Positions 1 through 9,187 of a stretch of DNA of 47,889 nucleotides are shown piece after piece. The stretch is from positions 1-47,889 of the forward strand of contig JAGVAP010000116.1 of the NCBI GenBank assembly GCA_020060215.1, read 5' to 3'. The stretch is from Deltaproteobacteria bacterium. GTDB taxonomy: Bacteria > Desulfobacterota > DSM-4660 > Desulfatiglandales > HGW-15. The position numbers were made by a program, and so were the translations under genes. The notes below the pieces were generated by a model. The model was not told where the DNA came from. It worked only from the letters and a program-made list of their open reading frames with translations, and did not search any database. Numbering within the stretch: position 1 is the stretch's first letter; the number at the start of each line of letters is the position of its first letter.

Positions 1-278
1 CGGGGAATGTTGCGGAGGGCGCAGGCAAGGGCGCGGCCCTTGGCGCGGCAGCGGGCGCCACCGCAGGCGGCATCAAGGCCTATGGCTCGGACGACGCCAG
101 GAGGGAGATCGTGTCCGATCTCGGCCGGAAATCGCTCCAGAACCAGAGGATCGAACCGCAGGGACTCGCCTATGGCTTCCTGTTCTTCCCTGCGGAGGCC
201 GGATCCGCGAGTCTTCTCAGGATGCAGTTGAAGGAATCGGATACGGGGAAGACCCACCTGGTGCGGCTGAACCTGTAG
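1..278 (+). CDS. Glycine-zipper-containing protein, C-terminal part
   Basis: Open from the window edge (reading frame begins at base 3) to a TAG at 276-278, giving about 91 residues of the C-terminus. The visible start is rich in Gly and Ala (GKGAALGAAAGATAGG), a glycine-zipper pattern often found in small envelope proteins and lipoproteins. The remainder is mixed alpha/beta and ends in LVRLNL. The N-terminus, where a signal peptide or lipobox would be, lies outside the window. Function cannot be assigned. The frame has good codon use and no internal stop, so it is very likely a real gene. Confidence 0.7.
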   Translation, partial: GNVAEGAGKGAALGAAAGATAGGIKAYGSDDARREIVSDLGRKSLQNQRIEPQGLAYGFLFFPAEAGSASLLRMQLKESDTGKTHLVRLNL

Positions 279-343
279 TCGGCGCCAAACGCGGAGAGGG
301 TCGGCCGCGGATCAGGGTTTTCCCATGGGAGAGGAGGAAGAGT

Positions 344-1015
344 ATGGCCGTCATCACGATCAGCAGGCAGTTCGGCGCAGGCGGATGGACCCTTGGCGAG
401 AAGCTGAGCCGGAAGTTCGGGTTTCATCTTGTGGACAGGCACGTCATCGATGAGATCGCCCGTCGGGAAAAGGTCTCTCCGGGGTGGCTTGGGGCCGTTG
501 AAAAGGAGGCAAGCAGCAGGATCCTGGACCTGCTTTCGAGCATCGTCTCGAGCGGGATCTTTTATCGATCCCCCGGGGGCCCCGAGGACCAGGGGATGCA
601 GAGAAAGAAATATATCGATTTTCTCACCCGGATCATGGAACCGATGGCGGATCAAGGGGGGTATGTGATCGTCGGCCGCGGCGCCCAGTTTGTTCTGCGG
701 GGACACCCCAACGCGGTCCACGTCCTCCTGGTCGGGGAGCGCAAAAAGAGGGTCGAGTTCCTCGTCAAGCGCTACGGGCTCTCAACGTCCGAGGCCGAGA
801 GTATGATCAAGGAACGGGAGAAGGAGCGCATCGCCCTGGCTTCGAATGTGTTCGATGCCAACATCGATGATCCGGCGATGTATGACCTCGTGCTGAATAC
901 CTGCAAGATCTCGTTTGACTGGGCCGTGGAAACCGTCGCCAGCCTTGTTGCCCTGAAGATGCAGGAGGAATCCGGCGGGCCCCTGACGAAGATCCGCGCG
1001 GCCGCTCCCGATTGA
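344..1015 (+). CDS. Cytidylate kinase-like family protein
   Basis: 223 residues resembling the cytidylate kinase-like family (Pfam Cytidylate_kin2 type): P-loop NTPases related to CMP kinase whose substrate is mostly unproven. The N-terminus ITISRQFGAGG is the typical opening. The phosphate loop is followed by WTLGEKLSRKF, and residues 30-40 (HLVDRHVIDEIAR) match the nucleoside-monophosphate-binding segment. The middle region IVGRGAQFVL and the basic LID-like segment with EREKERIA fit the fold. A purine-rich stretch (GGGAGAGGAGGAAG) just before the ATG is a good ribosome site. Its stop directly abuts the stop of convergent lgt. Family assignment is good; CMP as substrate is not shown. Confidence 0.82.
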   Translation: MAVITISRQFGAGGWTLGEKLSRKFGFHLVDRHVIDEIARREKVSPGWLGAVEKEASSRILDLLSSIVSSGIFYRSPGGPEDQGMQRKKYIDFLTRIMEPMADQGGYVIVGRGAQFVLRGHPNAVHVLLVGERKKRVEFLVKRYGLSTSEAESMIKEREKERIALASNVFDANIDDPAMYDLVLNTCKISFDWAVETVASLVALKMQEESGGPLTKIRAAAPD

Positions 1016-1822
1016 TCATTTGGATATCCGATCGTCGGTTATGGCTTCGGATTTCGTGCTTCGGATTCCGGATTTGTCGAACATGAGGAGTGCGGCAACC
1101 GACCCGACCAGGAGGAGCAGGGCGAACAGCTGAGTGACGCTCATTTCCGTTCCTGGAATCAGCCCCCTTTGGTCGCCACGGAAGCGTTCCACCATTAACC
1201 GGCTCGTGCTGTGGAGGATGAAGAACCAGAGGAGGACCTGCCCCTCGAATCTCTTTCGCTTGTGGAGCATGACCAGGATGCCGGATATCAGGAAGCCGCT
1301 GAGGGCGGAATAGATCTGGGTGGGATGGAGCGGGATGTTCAGGGGGGCGAGCGAATCGGGGCGTGTGAACACAACGGACCAGGGTCCGTCCAGCGGCTTT
1401 CCATAACAGCAGCCTGCCATGAAACAGCCGATCCTGCCCGTCGCCTGACCCAAGGCGACTCCCGGCGCCCATAGATCCCCGATGGTGCGAAAAGGGATGC
1501 GGCTTCGTCTGGAGTACCAGAACATGGCCCCGGCCACTGCGAGCAGCCCGCCGGAGAAGACGAGGCCCCCTTCCCAGATCTTGAAGATCTCCAGGGGATG
1601 AGCCCGGAAATGGGAGGGATGAATCAGCACAAAGAGCAGACGGGAGCCGATGATCCCCCAGACCAACCCCGCGAAACCCATGTCCATCACCTGCTGGTAG
1701 CCCAGCGAATAAGCGCGCGCGAGCCAGGAGGTGAGTGCAAAGGCGCCCAGGAACCCTATCGCGACCAGGAGGCCGTAAGTGTGAATGGTAAGAGGGCCGA
1801 TGGAGAGGAGGTCAGGGTACAT
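1016..1822 (-). CDS. lgt: Prolipoprotein diacylglyceryl transferase
   Basis: Lgt moves diacylglycerol from phosphatidylglycerol to the lipobox Cys of prolipoproteins in the inner membrane, the first step of lipoprotein maturation. The 268-residue protein starts MYPDLLSIGPLTIHTYG and has about seven membrane segments. It carries the Lgt signatures WEGGLVFSGGLL, TGRIGCFMAGCCYG and HPTQIYSAL. I chose the ATG at 1822 because AGGAG lies about 10 bases upstream; a longer frame reaches 1885 but runs into lspA. It follows lspA by 7 bases, so the second and first lipoprotein-processing enzymes are co-transcribed. The last roughly 17 residues come from a low-complexity tract (1021-1079) and are probably not part of the conserved enzyme. 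Confidence 0.95.
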   Translation of the reverse strand: MYPDLLSIGPLTIHTYGLLVAIGFLGAFALTSWLARAYSLGYQQVMDMGFAGLVWGIIGSRLLFVLIHPSHFRAHPLEIFKIWEGGLVFSGGLLAVAGAMFWYSRRSRIPFRTIGDLWAPGVALGQATGRIGCFMAGCCYGKPLDGPWSVVFTRPDSLAPLNIPLHPTQIYSALSGFLISGILVMLHKRKRFEGQVLLWFFILHSTSRLMVERFRGDQRGLIPGTEMSVTQLFALLLLVGSVAALLMFDKSGIRSTKSEAITDDRISK

Positions 1823-1829
1823 GTCTCGC

Positions 1830-2330
1830 CTATCTCCTGCGGGTGCCGCCCTTTGCGTCGGGGGAGAAGAGGATGCCGAGGGCAAGCCAGATCGTGCCTA
1901 CCGTGATGGCGGAATCCGCCACGTTGAACGCGGGCCAGTGATACGCTCCCACATGGAAGTCGAGGAAATCGACCACTTCACCCATTCGGACGCGGTCGAT
2001 GAGGTTCCCCAGCGCTCCGCCTACCACCAGGGAGAGCCCCAACCCGGCCTTTCCCTCTTCGGCCTTGAGCCGCGTGAACCACAGCACAAGCAGGACCACG
2101 GCCGCCAGGGTGACGAAGGTCAGCAGGTAGAGGATGATCTGGCTGCCGGGTCTGTTCATGATGCCGAACGCAATGCCCCGGTTCCGGACATGGACCAGGT
2201 TGAAAAACCCCTGGATCACGGGGTAGCTCTCGTACACGGGGATCGTCCTGAGCACGACCCACTTGGTGATCTGGTCGAGGACGATGACCCCTGCCGAGAC
2301 CAGGAAGAGCAATCGATAGGACCTTTTCAC
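1830..2330 (-). CDS. lspA: Lipoprotein signal peptidase (signal peptidase II)
   Basis: LspA is the inner-membrane aspartyl protease that cuts the signal peptide from diacylated prolipoproteins. It has 166 residues and four hydrophobic segments. The two conserved catalytic Asp motifs are both present: [12 protein letters not shown] and FNVADSAI. The early VLDQITKW and VRNRGIAFG motifs also match. The frame is open far upstream, but homology begins at KRSYRLLF, where a GTG start at 2330 overlaps the ileS stop as GTGA, a standard translational-coupling arrangement. The ileS-lspA pairing is classical in bacteria. Confidence 0.95.
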   Translation of the reverse strand: MKRSYRLLFLVSAGVIVLDQITKWVVLRTIPVYESYPVIQGFFNLVHVRNRGIAFGIMNRPGSQIILYLLTFVTLAAVVLLVLWFTRLKAEEGKAGLGLSLVVGGALGNLIDRVRMGEVVDFLDFHVGAYHWPAFNVADSAITVGTIWLALGILFSPDAKGGTRRR

Positions 2331-5134
2331 GTTGCGCTCGACCCCATTTCGTCCAGGGCCCGGCGGCATCGGCTGCAAAGCCCCGGCGGTTCCGCCGGTT
2401 GTCCAGCGGATTCGTCGTGCACCCAGCACCGCGCGCATTTCGGCTCGCGGGAGGGCTCCACAAGGACCCTCAGACCGGCCAACTCCTCGCTTTCCACGCC
2501 CCCCTCGACCTCTTCGCTGCGTCTGACCTGAACCGAAGAGACGATGAAGATGGATTTGAGCTCCTCCTCGTAGGGTCGGACCAGTTCCATCTGTTCGGAG
2601 GACAGGCCGAGGACCACTGAGGCATCCAGGGAGTGACCGATCCTCCTTTCTTTTCTCGCCGTCTCGAGTGTCCTGGTGACTTCCCTGCGGATCTTGAGGA
2701 TATTCTCCCACCGTTCCGCAAGCGCAGGGTCCCTCCACTCCTCCTTGACGGGCAGGAAGAGCTCGGTGTGGACATTGGATCGGCCTTCGTCCCGCATCAT
2801 GTACTCCCAGATTTCGTCGGCCGTGAAGGAGAGGATGGGGGCCATCAACCGAACCAGGGTCTCCAGGACCTCTCTCATCGCGGTCTGCGCCGAACGCCTG
2901 GCGCGGGATTTGGGCGGGGAGACGTACAGACGATCCTTCAGGATGTCCAGGTAAAGGGAGGATAGGTCGAGGACGCAGAAGTTGTGAAGGCTGTGGTAGA
3001 CCATATGAAACTCGAAGTCGTTGTACGCCTTGAGGACCCGCTCGCTCAGGTCCTGGAGCTTGTGGAGCGCCCAGCGGTCCAGCTCTTCCATGTCGGCATA
3101 GGGGACGGAGTCTTTCTCCGGGTCGAAATCGTACAGGTTCCCGAGAAGGAACCGGCAGGTGTTCCGGATACGCCGGTACGCCTCCGTGAGGCGCTGCAGG
3201 ATCTCTTCGGAGAGGCGGATGTTGTCCCGGTAGTCTTCGGCGGAAACCCAGAGCCGGATGATCTCCGCACCGTAGTGCTTGATGAGGTCCTCGGGCGCAA
3301 TCACGTTCCCGGCCGATTTGTGCATCGCCTTGCCCGATCCGTCCACGACAAAGCCATGGGTCAGCACCTTCCTGTAAGGCGCCCTTTCCCTGGTGCCGAC
3401 GGAGCAGAGCAGTGAGCTGTGGAACCAGCCCCTGTGCTGATCGCTCCCCTCCAGGTAGAGGTCGGAAGGACTCCCCAGGTAATCCCTGGCCTCCATGACG
3501 GCCGCATAACTGACCCCCGAATCGAACCAGACGTCCAGGATGTCGGTCTCCTTCCTGAACCGGGCGGACCCGCAGGCCGGGCATGTGGTGCCCGGCGGGA
3601 CGAGCGTTTCCTCGGGTTCGGAGAACCAGACATCGGCCCCTGACTGTTCGACGAGCCGGACCACGTGATCGATCACCTCCCTGGTGGCGAGGATCTGGCC
3701 GCATCCCTCACAGTAAAAGACGGTGATGGGGACTCCCCAGGCCCGCTGGCGGGAGATGCACCAGTCCGGCCGGTTCTCGATCAGGCCATAGATGCGGTCC
3801 TTCCCCCACTTCGGGATCCAGGAGACCTCCTGGATGGCACGCAGGGCGTTGCGGCGAAGCGAGGTCTTGTCCATGGAGATGAACCACTGCTCGGTGGAGC
3901 GGAAGATGACCGGCTTCTTGCATCTCCAGCAGTGAGGATATTCGTGTGAGATGGACTGCTCTTTCAGGAGATGACCCGTCTCCCGGAGCTTCTGGTTGAC
4001 CGACCGGTTGGCCTCGAAGACCTCCTGTCCCGCAAAGAAACCGACGTCCTCCGTAAAACGACCCGCGTCGTCCACCGGGGAATAGACTTCCAGCCCGTAT
4101 TGCAGCCCGGTCTCGTAATCTTCACGGCCATGCCCGGGCGCGGTGTGGACGCAACCCGTTCCGGCCTCCAGTGTGACGTAGGGCGCCAGCACGATGAGCG
4201 ATTCCCTGTCGTAGAGGGGGTGCCTGGCCTTGAGCCTCTCCAGGTCGGAGGGTTCGAATTCCGCCACGATCCTGAAATCGCGGACCCCGAAATTTTCCAT
4301 GCACGCATGCACCAGCCCCTTGGCCAGGATCCAGATCTCGTCATTGCCCGGGTCGACGCCCACGTATTCGAGCTCGGGGTGCAGCGCCACGGCGAGGTTC
4401 GCGGGAATGGTCCATGGGGTGGTCGTCCAGATCAGGATAAAGACACGCTTCCCCTGCAGCGCAGGATGTTTTCCGCCCAGATCCGAGATCAGGGGAAACT
4501 TCACGAAAATGGAGGGCGAGGCATGCTGCTCGTACTCCACCTCGGCCTCGGCCAGGGCGGTCTTGCACGAGATGCACCAGTAGATGGGCTTCTTGCTCTT
4601 GTAGAGGCTCCCATTCAATGCAAACCTTCCGAACTCCCTGACGATCGTCGCTTCATAGTCGTAGCTCATGGTCAGGTAAGGCCGATCCCACTCGCCGAAC
4701 ACACCGAGTCTCCTGAACTCCTTGCGCTGGATGTCCACGTACCTTTCCGCATACCTGCGGCAATACTGCCTGACCTCGACCTGGGACATCGACGCCTTGC
4801 GGCCGGCCAGTTCCTGGTCCACCTTGTGTTCGATAGGCAGGCCGTGACAGTCCCACCCCGGCACATAGGGCGAATCGAATCCCGCCATCTGCCTGGACTT
4901 GACGATGATGTCCTTCAGGATCTTGTTGAAGGCGGTGCCCATATGGATGTTCCCGTTGGCATAGGGAGGGCCGTCGTGCAGGGTGTACCGCTTGCGGCCC
5001 CTGGACGATTCCCGAATCCTCTGGTAGAGCTTCTCCCTCTCCCATCGGGCGATCATCTCCGGCTCTCGCTTGACCAGATTGGCCTTCATGGGGAAATCCG
5101 TCCTGGGCAGGTTGAGTGTATCCTTGTAATCCAT
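2327..5134 (-). CDS. ileS: Isoleucyl-tRNA synthetase
   Basis: Class I aminoacyl-tRNA synthetase of 935 residues that charges tRNA-Ile and edits misactivated valine. Near the N-terminus is [13 protein letters not shown] (HIGH-type signature, residues 64-67). The KMSKS-type loop appears as AMHKSAGN around residue 605. The C-terminus holds a zinc-ribbon of four Cys (CARCW then CSRC), as in bacterial IleRS. The frame extends upstream to 5320, but the first 62 residues translate a low-complexity repeat. I place the start at ATG 5134 ([10 protein letters not shown]), which has GGAGG about 10 bases upstream and matches the usual IleRS beginning. It heads an operon with lspA (4-base overlap) and lgt, with a sigma-70-type promoter 70 bases upstream. 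Confidence 0.97.
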   Translation of the reverse strand: MDYKDTLNLPRTDFPMKANLVKREPEMIARWEREKLYQRIRESSRGRKRYTLHDGPPYANGNIHMGTAFNKILKDIIVKSRQMAGFDSPYVPGWDCHGLPIEHKVDQELAGRKASMSQVEVRQYCRRYAERYVDIQRKEFRRLGVFGEWDRPYLTMSYDYEATIVREFGRFALNGSLYKSKKPIYWCISCKTALAEAEVEYEQHASPSIFVKFPLISDLGGKHPALQGKRVFILIWTTTPWTIPANLAVALHPELEYVGVDPGNDEIWILAKGLVHACMENFGVRDFRIVAEFEPSDLERLKARHPLYDRESLIVLAPYVTLEAGTGCVHTAPGHGREDYETGLQYGLEVYSPVDDAGRFTEDVGFFAGQEVFEANRSVNQKLRETGHLLKEQSISHEYPHCWRCKKPVIFRSTEQWFISMDKTSLRRNALRAIQEVSWIPKWGKDRIYGLIENRPDWCISRQRAWGVPITVFYCEGCGQILATREVIDHVVRLVEQSGADVWFSEPEETLVPPGTTCPACGSARFRKETDILDVWFDSGVSYAAVMEARDYLGSPSDLYLEGSDQHRGWFHSSLLCSVGTRERAPYRKVLTHGFVVDGSGKAMHKSAGNVIAPEDLIKHYGAEIIRLWVSAEDYRDNIRLSEEILQRLTEAYRRIRNTCRFLLGNLYDFDPEKDSVPYADMEELDRWALHKLQDLSERVLKAYNDFEFHMVYHSLHNFCVLDLSSLYLDILKDRLYVSPPKSRARRSAQTAMREVLETLVRLMAPILSFTADEIWEYMMRDEGRSNVHTELFLPVKEEWRDPALAERWENILKIRREVTRTLETARKERRIGHSLDASVVLGLSSEQMELVRPYEEELKSIFIVSSVQVRRSEEVEGGVESEELAGLRVLVEPSREPKCARCWVHDESAGQPAEPPGLCSRCRRALDEMGSSAT

Positions 5135-5207
5135 CAGGTCCGCCTCCGCATCAACGTGGGTGTCACCTGGATCCTTTAAGATAATCAGGTGATTGAATAA
5201 ACAAAGT

Positions 5208-5236
5208 AGTGTAACAGAAGAGCGCGTGGCCGTCAA
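5208..5236 (-). promoter_or_regulatory. Sigma-70-type promoter of the ileS operon
   Basis: Read on the minus strand: TTGACG (-35, 5231-5236), a 17-base spacer, TACACT (-10, 5208-5213). Transcription would begin near 5201, leaving a leader of about 66 bases before the ileS ATG. Match to consensus is 5 of 6 and 4 of 6. No T-box-like leader can fit in this short distance. Confidence 0.6.
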
Positions 5237-5255
5237 CGGCGACGAGTGAGAACAA

Positions 5256-5351
5256 GAAGAATTGAGAAGTTGAGAAGATGAGAAGTTGAGACATTCGGAG
5301 TAAAAGAGCGGCTTCTTCACTCAACCTCTCATCCTCTCATCCTCGCAACTT
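5256..5351. repeat. Inverted low-complexity repeat (GAGAAGTTGAG words)
   Basis: Bases 5261-5291 are built of GAGAAGTTGAGAAG-like words. Bases 5313-5351 carry the reverse-complement vocabulary (CTCAACCTCTCATCC), so the whole can fold on itself. The same vocabulary occurs at 38285-38314. It lies between ileS and the next minus-strand gene and creates the false N-terminal extension of the ileS frame. Apart from the promoter and this repeat I see nothing else in 5135-5361. Confidence 0.6.
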
Positions 5352-5361
5352 CCGATCTTAC

Positions 5362-5694
5362 TCACGTCCTGACCCCCAGCTCCTCGAGCAGGGAGTCCGC
5401 AAATTGCATGGCGAACTGGACCTGCGGAGGGGTGAAATAGCCGTTGCAGGAACAATTCATGTTCTTGAGATTTCGAACAAAGAACTCCAGGGTGATCCGG
5501 TCCGCGGCCAGTTCGACGGCAAATACGTGGGGAGCGCATCCCTTGTGCAGAAGCTGGGTCTCGCTCAGCAGCTCCTCGGGCATGTCGACCCAGAAGATAT
5601 CGGAAAGCCCCGATATGCGTGCACGTTTTTCGATCCTCTCCCGCACCCGCTTCATGTCCGGACCGGAGATCTGGTCGATCAGATAGGATTTCAT
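5362..5694 (-). CDS. Conserved-looking small protein of unknown function
   Basis: 110 residues, no signal peptide or membrane segment. It contains several Cys (HKGCAPHVFAVEL and NMNCSCNGYF), mixed helix and strand, and a hydrophobic C-terminal helix (VQFAMQFADSLLEELG). I do not recognise the family. Codon use and the well-ordered amphipathic pattern argue for a real gene. The start MKSYLIDQISG is preceded by AGGAAGG and then a run of nine G (5702-5710 on the plus strand) lying between the ribosome site and the start. It is divergent from the TIM-barrel gene at 5811. A competing frame at 5321-5539 looks like a shadow. Confidence 0.6.
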   Translation of the reverse strand: MKSYLIDQISGPDMKRVRERIEKRARISGLSDIFWVDMPEELLSETQLLHKGCAPHVFAVELAADRITLEFFVRNLKNMNCSCNGYFTPPQVQFAMQFADSLLEELGVRT

Positions 5695-5810
5695 ACCCTG
5701 TCCCCCCCCCTTCCTATGGATTGTCTTTCTCCATGGCCTGAATTATGATTAATTTTTTTTGGTCCCGTTTCACAGGATGATCGAAAATTGGATACTGGGG
5801 CAACAAGAAG

Positions 5811-6599
5811 ATGCTCGATCTCAAAAGGCATGTCCACGTCAATGTTCCTTTCCGGATGCTCCTCGATGCCTACCTCCCCCGGTTTATCGAGAACGGCCTG
5901 AATCCGGAGATCGGATTCGACGCCGAGGCCCTCGAGTGCCACTCCCGTCGGGAGTTCCAGTCCGTATCCGAAAAACTCCGTGATCACGGTCTGTCCGTCA
6001 CCATCCACTTCCCATTCCTGGATCTCTCTCCGGGCTCGCCCGAACCGGCCGTGAGGGAGCTTGCCGCACGCCGTTTCGACCAGACGCTCCCCCTCATTTC
6101 GCTCTTCAGGCCGAAGGCGGCAGTATGCCATACGGGCTATGACCCCCGGAGGTACGGGTTCATGCGAGAGACGTGGCTCCGGAACAGCCTGGCTTTCTGG
6201 CCGGGGCCGGCCCGGAAGATCCGTGAAGAAGGTTGTCTGCTCGTGCTGGAAAACGTGTACGAGGATGGACCCTCGGACATCCTGGACCTCCTGGAAGGGT
6301 TGAGTCCCTGGGGCGTGGGCTTCTGCCTGGACACGGGGCACCAGGCGGCCTTTGGCAAGACGCCGCTTGACCGCTGGATCGGTTCCACTTTCCATCACCT
6401 CCGGCACGTCCACCTGCATGACAACCGGGGAGAGCGCGACGACCACCTGGCCCTGGGCGAAGGGTCCATCGATCTCGGTCTCTTTTTTCAGGAAATGAAG
6501 AAGCATTTCCCCTCTCCGCCCCTGATCACCCTCGAGCCCCACAGGGAGGAGGACGTCGGTCCGAGCCTGCGTTTCCTGGAGAGGTGCTGGCCATGGTGA
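5811..6599 (+). CDS. Sugar phosphate isomerase/epimerase-like TIM-barrel protein
   Basis: 262 residues resembling the xylose-isomerase-like/AP-endonuclease-2 TIM-barrel superfamily, which includes sugar isomerases, epimerases and related metal-dependent enzymes. Metal-site motifs typical of the fold are visible: VTIHFPFLD, VCHTGYDP, LVLENVYED, GFCLDTGHQAAFG, HVHLHDNRGERDDHLALGEG and ITLEPH. The D-H-H-E pattern suggests a divalent metal in the barrel mouth. Cytoplasmic, no signal peptide. The substrate cannot be told from sequence. It stands alone ahead of the DHH gene, 109 bases downstream. Confidence 0.85.
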   Translation: MLDLKRHVHVNVPFRMLLDAYLPRFIENGLNPEIGFDAEALECHSRREFQSVSEKLRDHGLSVTIHFPFLDLSPGSPEPAVRELAARRFDQTLPLISLFRPKAAVCHTGYDPRRYGFMRETWLRNSLAFWPGPARKIREEGCLLVLENVYEDGPSDILDLLEGLSPWGVGFCLDTGHQAAFGKTPLDRWIGSTFHHLRHVHLHDNRGERDDHLALGEGSIDLGLFFQEMKKHFPSPPLITLEPHREEDVGPSLRFLERCWPW

Positions 6600-6708
6600 T
6601 GGCGGAAGTGTCTAAAATTTCATTGAATGTTGAAAAGGTATAGGATAAGCTGATGGATCGTGTGTCGGGGGAGCAGGGAATCCTTTACGAATCAGAGGCG
6701 ACGTCGCC

Positions 6709-7743
6709 ATGCCCACAACCACCGCTCTAAGGCAAGAGAAATCGGTTCTCATGGACCATCCTTTTCCCAAGTCGATCTCGTCGACTGAAAAGTGCAAGCG
6801 GTTGTTCGAGCTGGTTTCTCCTGAGGATACCCTTGCCATCTTGATCAATGCAGACCCCGATGCCATCGCCAGCGCATTGGCCCTGACGCGGCTGCTCTGG
6901 AGAAGGGTCAAGAGGACCCTGGTCTACCACGTCAATACCATCAAGCGCGCGGACAATCTCGCCCTGATCAAGCTGCTGAGGATACAACAGCAGCATATCC
7001 GCAAGGTCAATCCGGACGAAATCACGCGCTGGGCCCTGGTCGACAGCCAGCCGAGCCACCATGAGCTGCTGTCCAAGTACAGGTACGACATCATCATCGA
7101 TCACCATCCGTTCGTCTCCGGGACCGTTGCACAGTTCCTGGATGTCAAGGAAGATTACGGGGCCAACTCGACCATCATGACCGAATACCTCAGGGCTGCA
7201 AAGGTGCGGCCCTCACCCAGGCTCGCCACGGCCCTTTTCTATGGCATCAAGACGGACACGGACAACTTCGTGAGGCCTTCCACGCAGAGCGATATCAATG
7301 CATTCCGTTACCTTTACCCCTTTGCGAACCTCAACCTGATCAAGAAGATCGAGTCCTCCGAGATGACCAGGCAGACCCTGGCCGGGTTCAAACGGGCCAT
7401 GGAGAACCTCACCTTTATCAAGGACAAGGCCTTTATCCATATGGGCCGGGTCCGTGACCCCGACATCCTTGTGATCATCGCCGATTTCTTCCTGAAGATG
7501 GTGGAGGCCACCTGGTGCATCGTCTCGGGCATATACGGTCAGAAGCTCATCGTGATCTTCAGGAATGCCGGATTCCGTCTGGACGCGGGGAGCACGGCCC
7601 AGGCGCTCTTCGGCCGGTGGGGGTCCGCAGGCGGACATACGAGCACGGCAAGGGCCGAGATCCCCCTGCATGAGATCGCCCCCGACTCCGAGAAACCGCC
7701 GGACCTGAGACAGTGGGTACTGGAAAGGCTGAAGACCATCTAG
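6709..7743 (+). CDS. DHH-family phosphoesterase
   Basis: 344 residues with the DHH/DHHA1 layout of bacterial NrnA-type enzymes, which degrade short oligonucleotides and/or pAp. Motif I is ILINADPDAIASALAL, a DxD variant of the usual DPDAIGS. The DHH motif itself is DIIIDHHPF, and the C-terminal substrate domain has GSAGGHTSTARAEIP, matching the DHHA1 GGH motif. Start at ATG 6709 follows GAGGCGACG; ATG 6751 (MDHPFPK) is a possible alternative. It lies 14 bases before mgtE, so the two are likely co-transcribed. Activity on nanoRNA or another substrate is not determined by sequence. Confidence 0.88.
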   Translation: MPTTTALRQEKSVLMDHPFPKSISSTEKCKRLFELVSPEDTLAILINADPDAIASALALTRLLWRRVKRTLVYHVNTIKRADNLALIKLLRIQQQHIRKVNPDEITRWALVDSQPSHHELLSKYRYDIIIDHHPFVSGTVAQFLDVKEDYGANSTIMTEYLRAAKVRPSPRLATALFYGIKTDTDNFVRPSTQSDINAFRYLYPFANLNLIKKIESSEMTRQTLAGFKRAMENLTFIKDKAFIHMGRVRDPDILVIIADFFLKMVEATWCIVSGIYGQKLIVIFRNAGFRLDAGSTAQALFGRWGSAGGHTSTARAEIPLHEIAPDSEKPPDLRQWVLERLKTI

Positions 7744-7757
7744 CGGGAGCCGCAACC

Positions 7758-9113
7758 ATGTCCGTCCCCTTCACGGAAAGACTGATCGAGGATGTCAGAC
7801 GGTTCATCAAGGAACAGGACAAGACCTCCCTCGGCAAGCTGATCGATGACATGCGGCCCGCCGACGTCGCCGATCTGGTGGAGCATCTCGACCACGAGGA
7901 GAGGCTCTACATCGTCGAACTGCTGATGCCTGAAGATGCAGGGGAGGTCCTGCTCGAGATGGAGCCTCCCGTCCAGGAGCGGATCCTCGACAGCCTCGAC
8001 GCCGATGCGATCTCGAAGATCGTCCAGGAACTGGATTCGGACGACGCCGCCGACCTGGTCGGGGACCTGCCTGCGGAGCGGGTCAAGGAGATCATCGACT
8101 CGGTGGAGACCGAGGTCAGGGAAGACCTCAGGAAGCTGCTCCCCTACCCGGAGGACACGGCGGGCGGTCTGATGGCCCTGGAGTATGTGGCGGTCAACGC
8201 CAATGCCACGGTCCGGGAAGCGGTCGAGATGCTGAGGGAGAAGAGGGAGGAGGTCGAGGACCTCTATTCCATATTCGTGGTAGACGATTTCCAGAGACTC
8301 GCGGGGCTCGTATCCCTGAAGGACCTGGTCCTCGAGCCCCCGGAGCGGAAGATCAAGGAGATCATGAATCCCGAGATCATCTCCGTGAATGTCTACACGG
8401 ACCAGGAGCAGGTGGCCCAGCTTTTCCGGAAGTACGACCTGGTGAGCGTCCCCGTGGTGGACGAGCATCACCACCTGGTCGGCCGGATCACCCACGATGA
8501 CATCCTCGACGTCATCGAAGAGGAAGCGGACGAGGATATGTCCCTGATGGCGGGCGTCATGCACCAGGAGATTGCGGAAGAGTCGCCCATGCGGATCTCG
8601 CGGGCCCGCCTGCCCTGGCTCGTGCTGGGGCTCTTCGGCGGGATCCTGGCGGCCATCGTGATCAACCAGTTCGAGGACTCCCTGCAGAAGGTGATCGCCC
8701 TCACGTTCTTCTTCCCGGTGATCATGGCCATGGGAGGAAATACCGGCACCCAGGCGGCGACCGTGGCGGTCAGGGGGCTGGCGACCGGCGACATCAGCTT
8801 CATGCACCTGGGGAGGCGGATCGCCGTGGAGATGAAGGTCGCCTTCTTCAACGGCCTGGTGTGCGCCCTGATTCTCGGGGTGGTCGTGAGCATCTGGGTC
8901 TCCGATCTCCGCCTGGGCGGGGTGGTCGCCTTCTCTCTGATCCTGATCATCATGTATTCCGCGTTGGTCGGCGCAGCGGTCCCGATCGTGCTCAGGAGAC
9001 TCAACATCGACCCGGCCCTTGCGAGCGGTCCCTTTGTGACCACTTCGAACGACATCATCAGCCTCCTCATCTACCTCCTCCTGGTCACGGCCTTTTTCAG
9101 GTTCTCCGGATGA
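7758..9113 (+). CDS. mgtE: Magnesium transporter MgtE
   Basis: 451 residues with the complete MgtE plan. A helical superhelix N-domain occupies roughly residues 1-130 (repeats such as DMRPADVADLVEHL). A CBS pair spans about 135-250 (YSIFVVDDFQRLAGLVSLKDL and VSVPVVDEHHHLVGRITHDD). From about residue 284 there is a five-segment membrane domain with the pore motif MAMGGNTGTQAAT. The N-domain and CBS regions act as an Mg sensor that closes the channel at high cytosolic Mg. I chose ATG 7758 (MSVPFTER), 8 bases after GGGAG; a longer frame overlaps the DHH gene. No Mg riboswitch could fit in the 14-base gap upstream. Confidence 0.95.
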   Translation: MSVPFTERLIEDVRRFIKEQDKTSLGKLIDDMRPADVADLVEHLDHEERLYIVELLMPEDAGEVLLEMEPPVQERILDSLDADAISKIVQELDSDDAADLVGDLPAERVKEIIDSVETEVREDLRKLLPYPEDTAGGLMALEYVAVNANATVREAVEMLREKREEVEDLYSIFVVDDFQRLAGLVSLKDLVLEPPERKIKEIMNPEIISVNVYTDQEQVAQLFRKYDLVSVPVVDEHHHLVGRITHDDILDVIEEEADEDMSLMAGVMHQEIAEESPMRISRARLPWLVLGLFGGILAAIVINQFEDSLQKVIALTFFFPVIMAMGGNTGTQAATVAVRGLATGDISFMHLGRRIAVEMKVAFFNGLVCALILGVVVSIWVSDLRLGGVVAFSLILIIMYSALVGAAVPIVLRRLNIDPALASGPFVTTSNDIISLLIYLLLVTAFFRFSG

Positions 9114-9187
9114 GGGGCGCAGCGCAGGCGGAACCGGTCACAGCCTGGATTGATTTCTCCTCCGCGTTCTGATAATCCTCTCTGACC

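Noticed and set aside
5135..5320. N-terminal extension of IleRS
   Set aside because: It translates the low-complexity repeat and the promoter; homology and a ribosome site begin at 5134.
5321..5539. A 72-codon minus-strand frame beside the small gene at 5362-5694
   Set aside because: It overlaps in another frame, has poor codon pattern and begins in sequence better explained by the longer gene.
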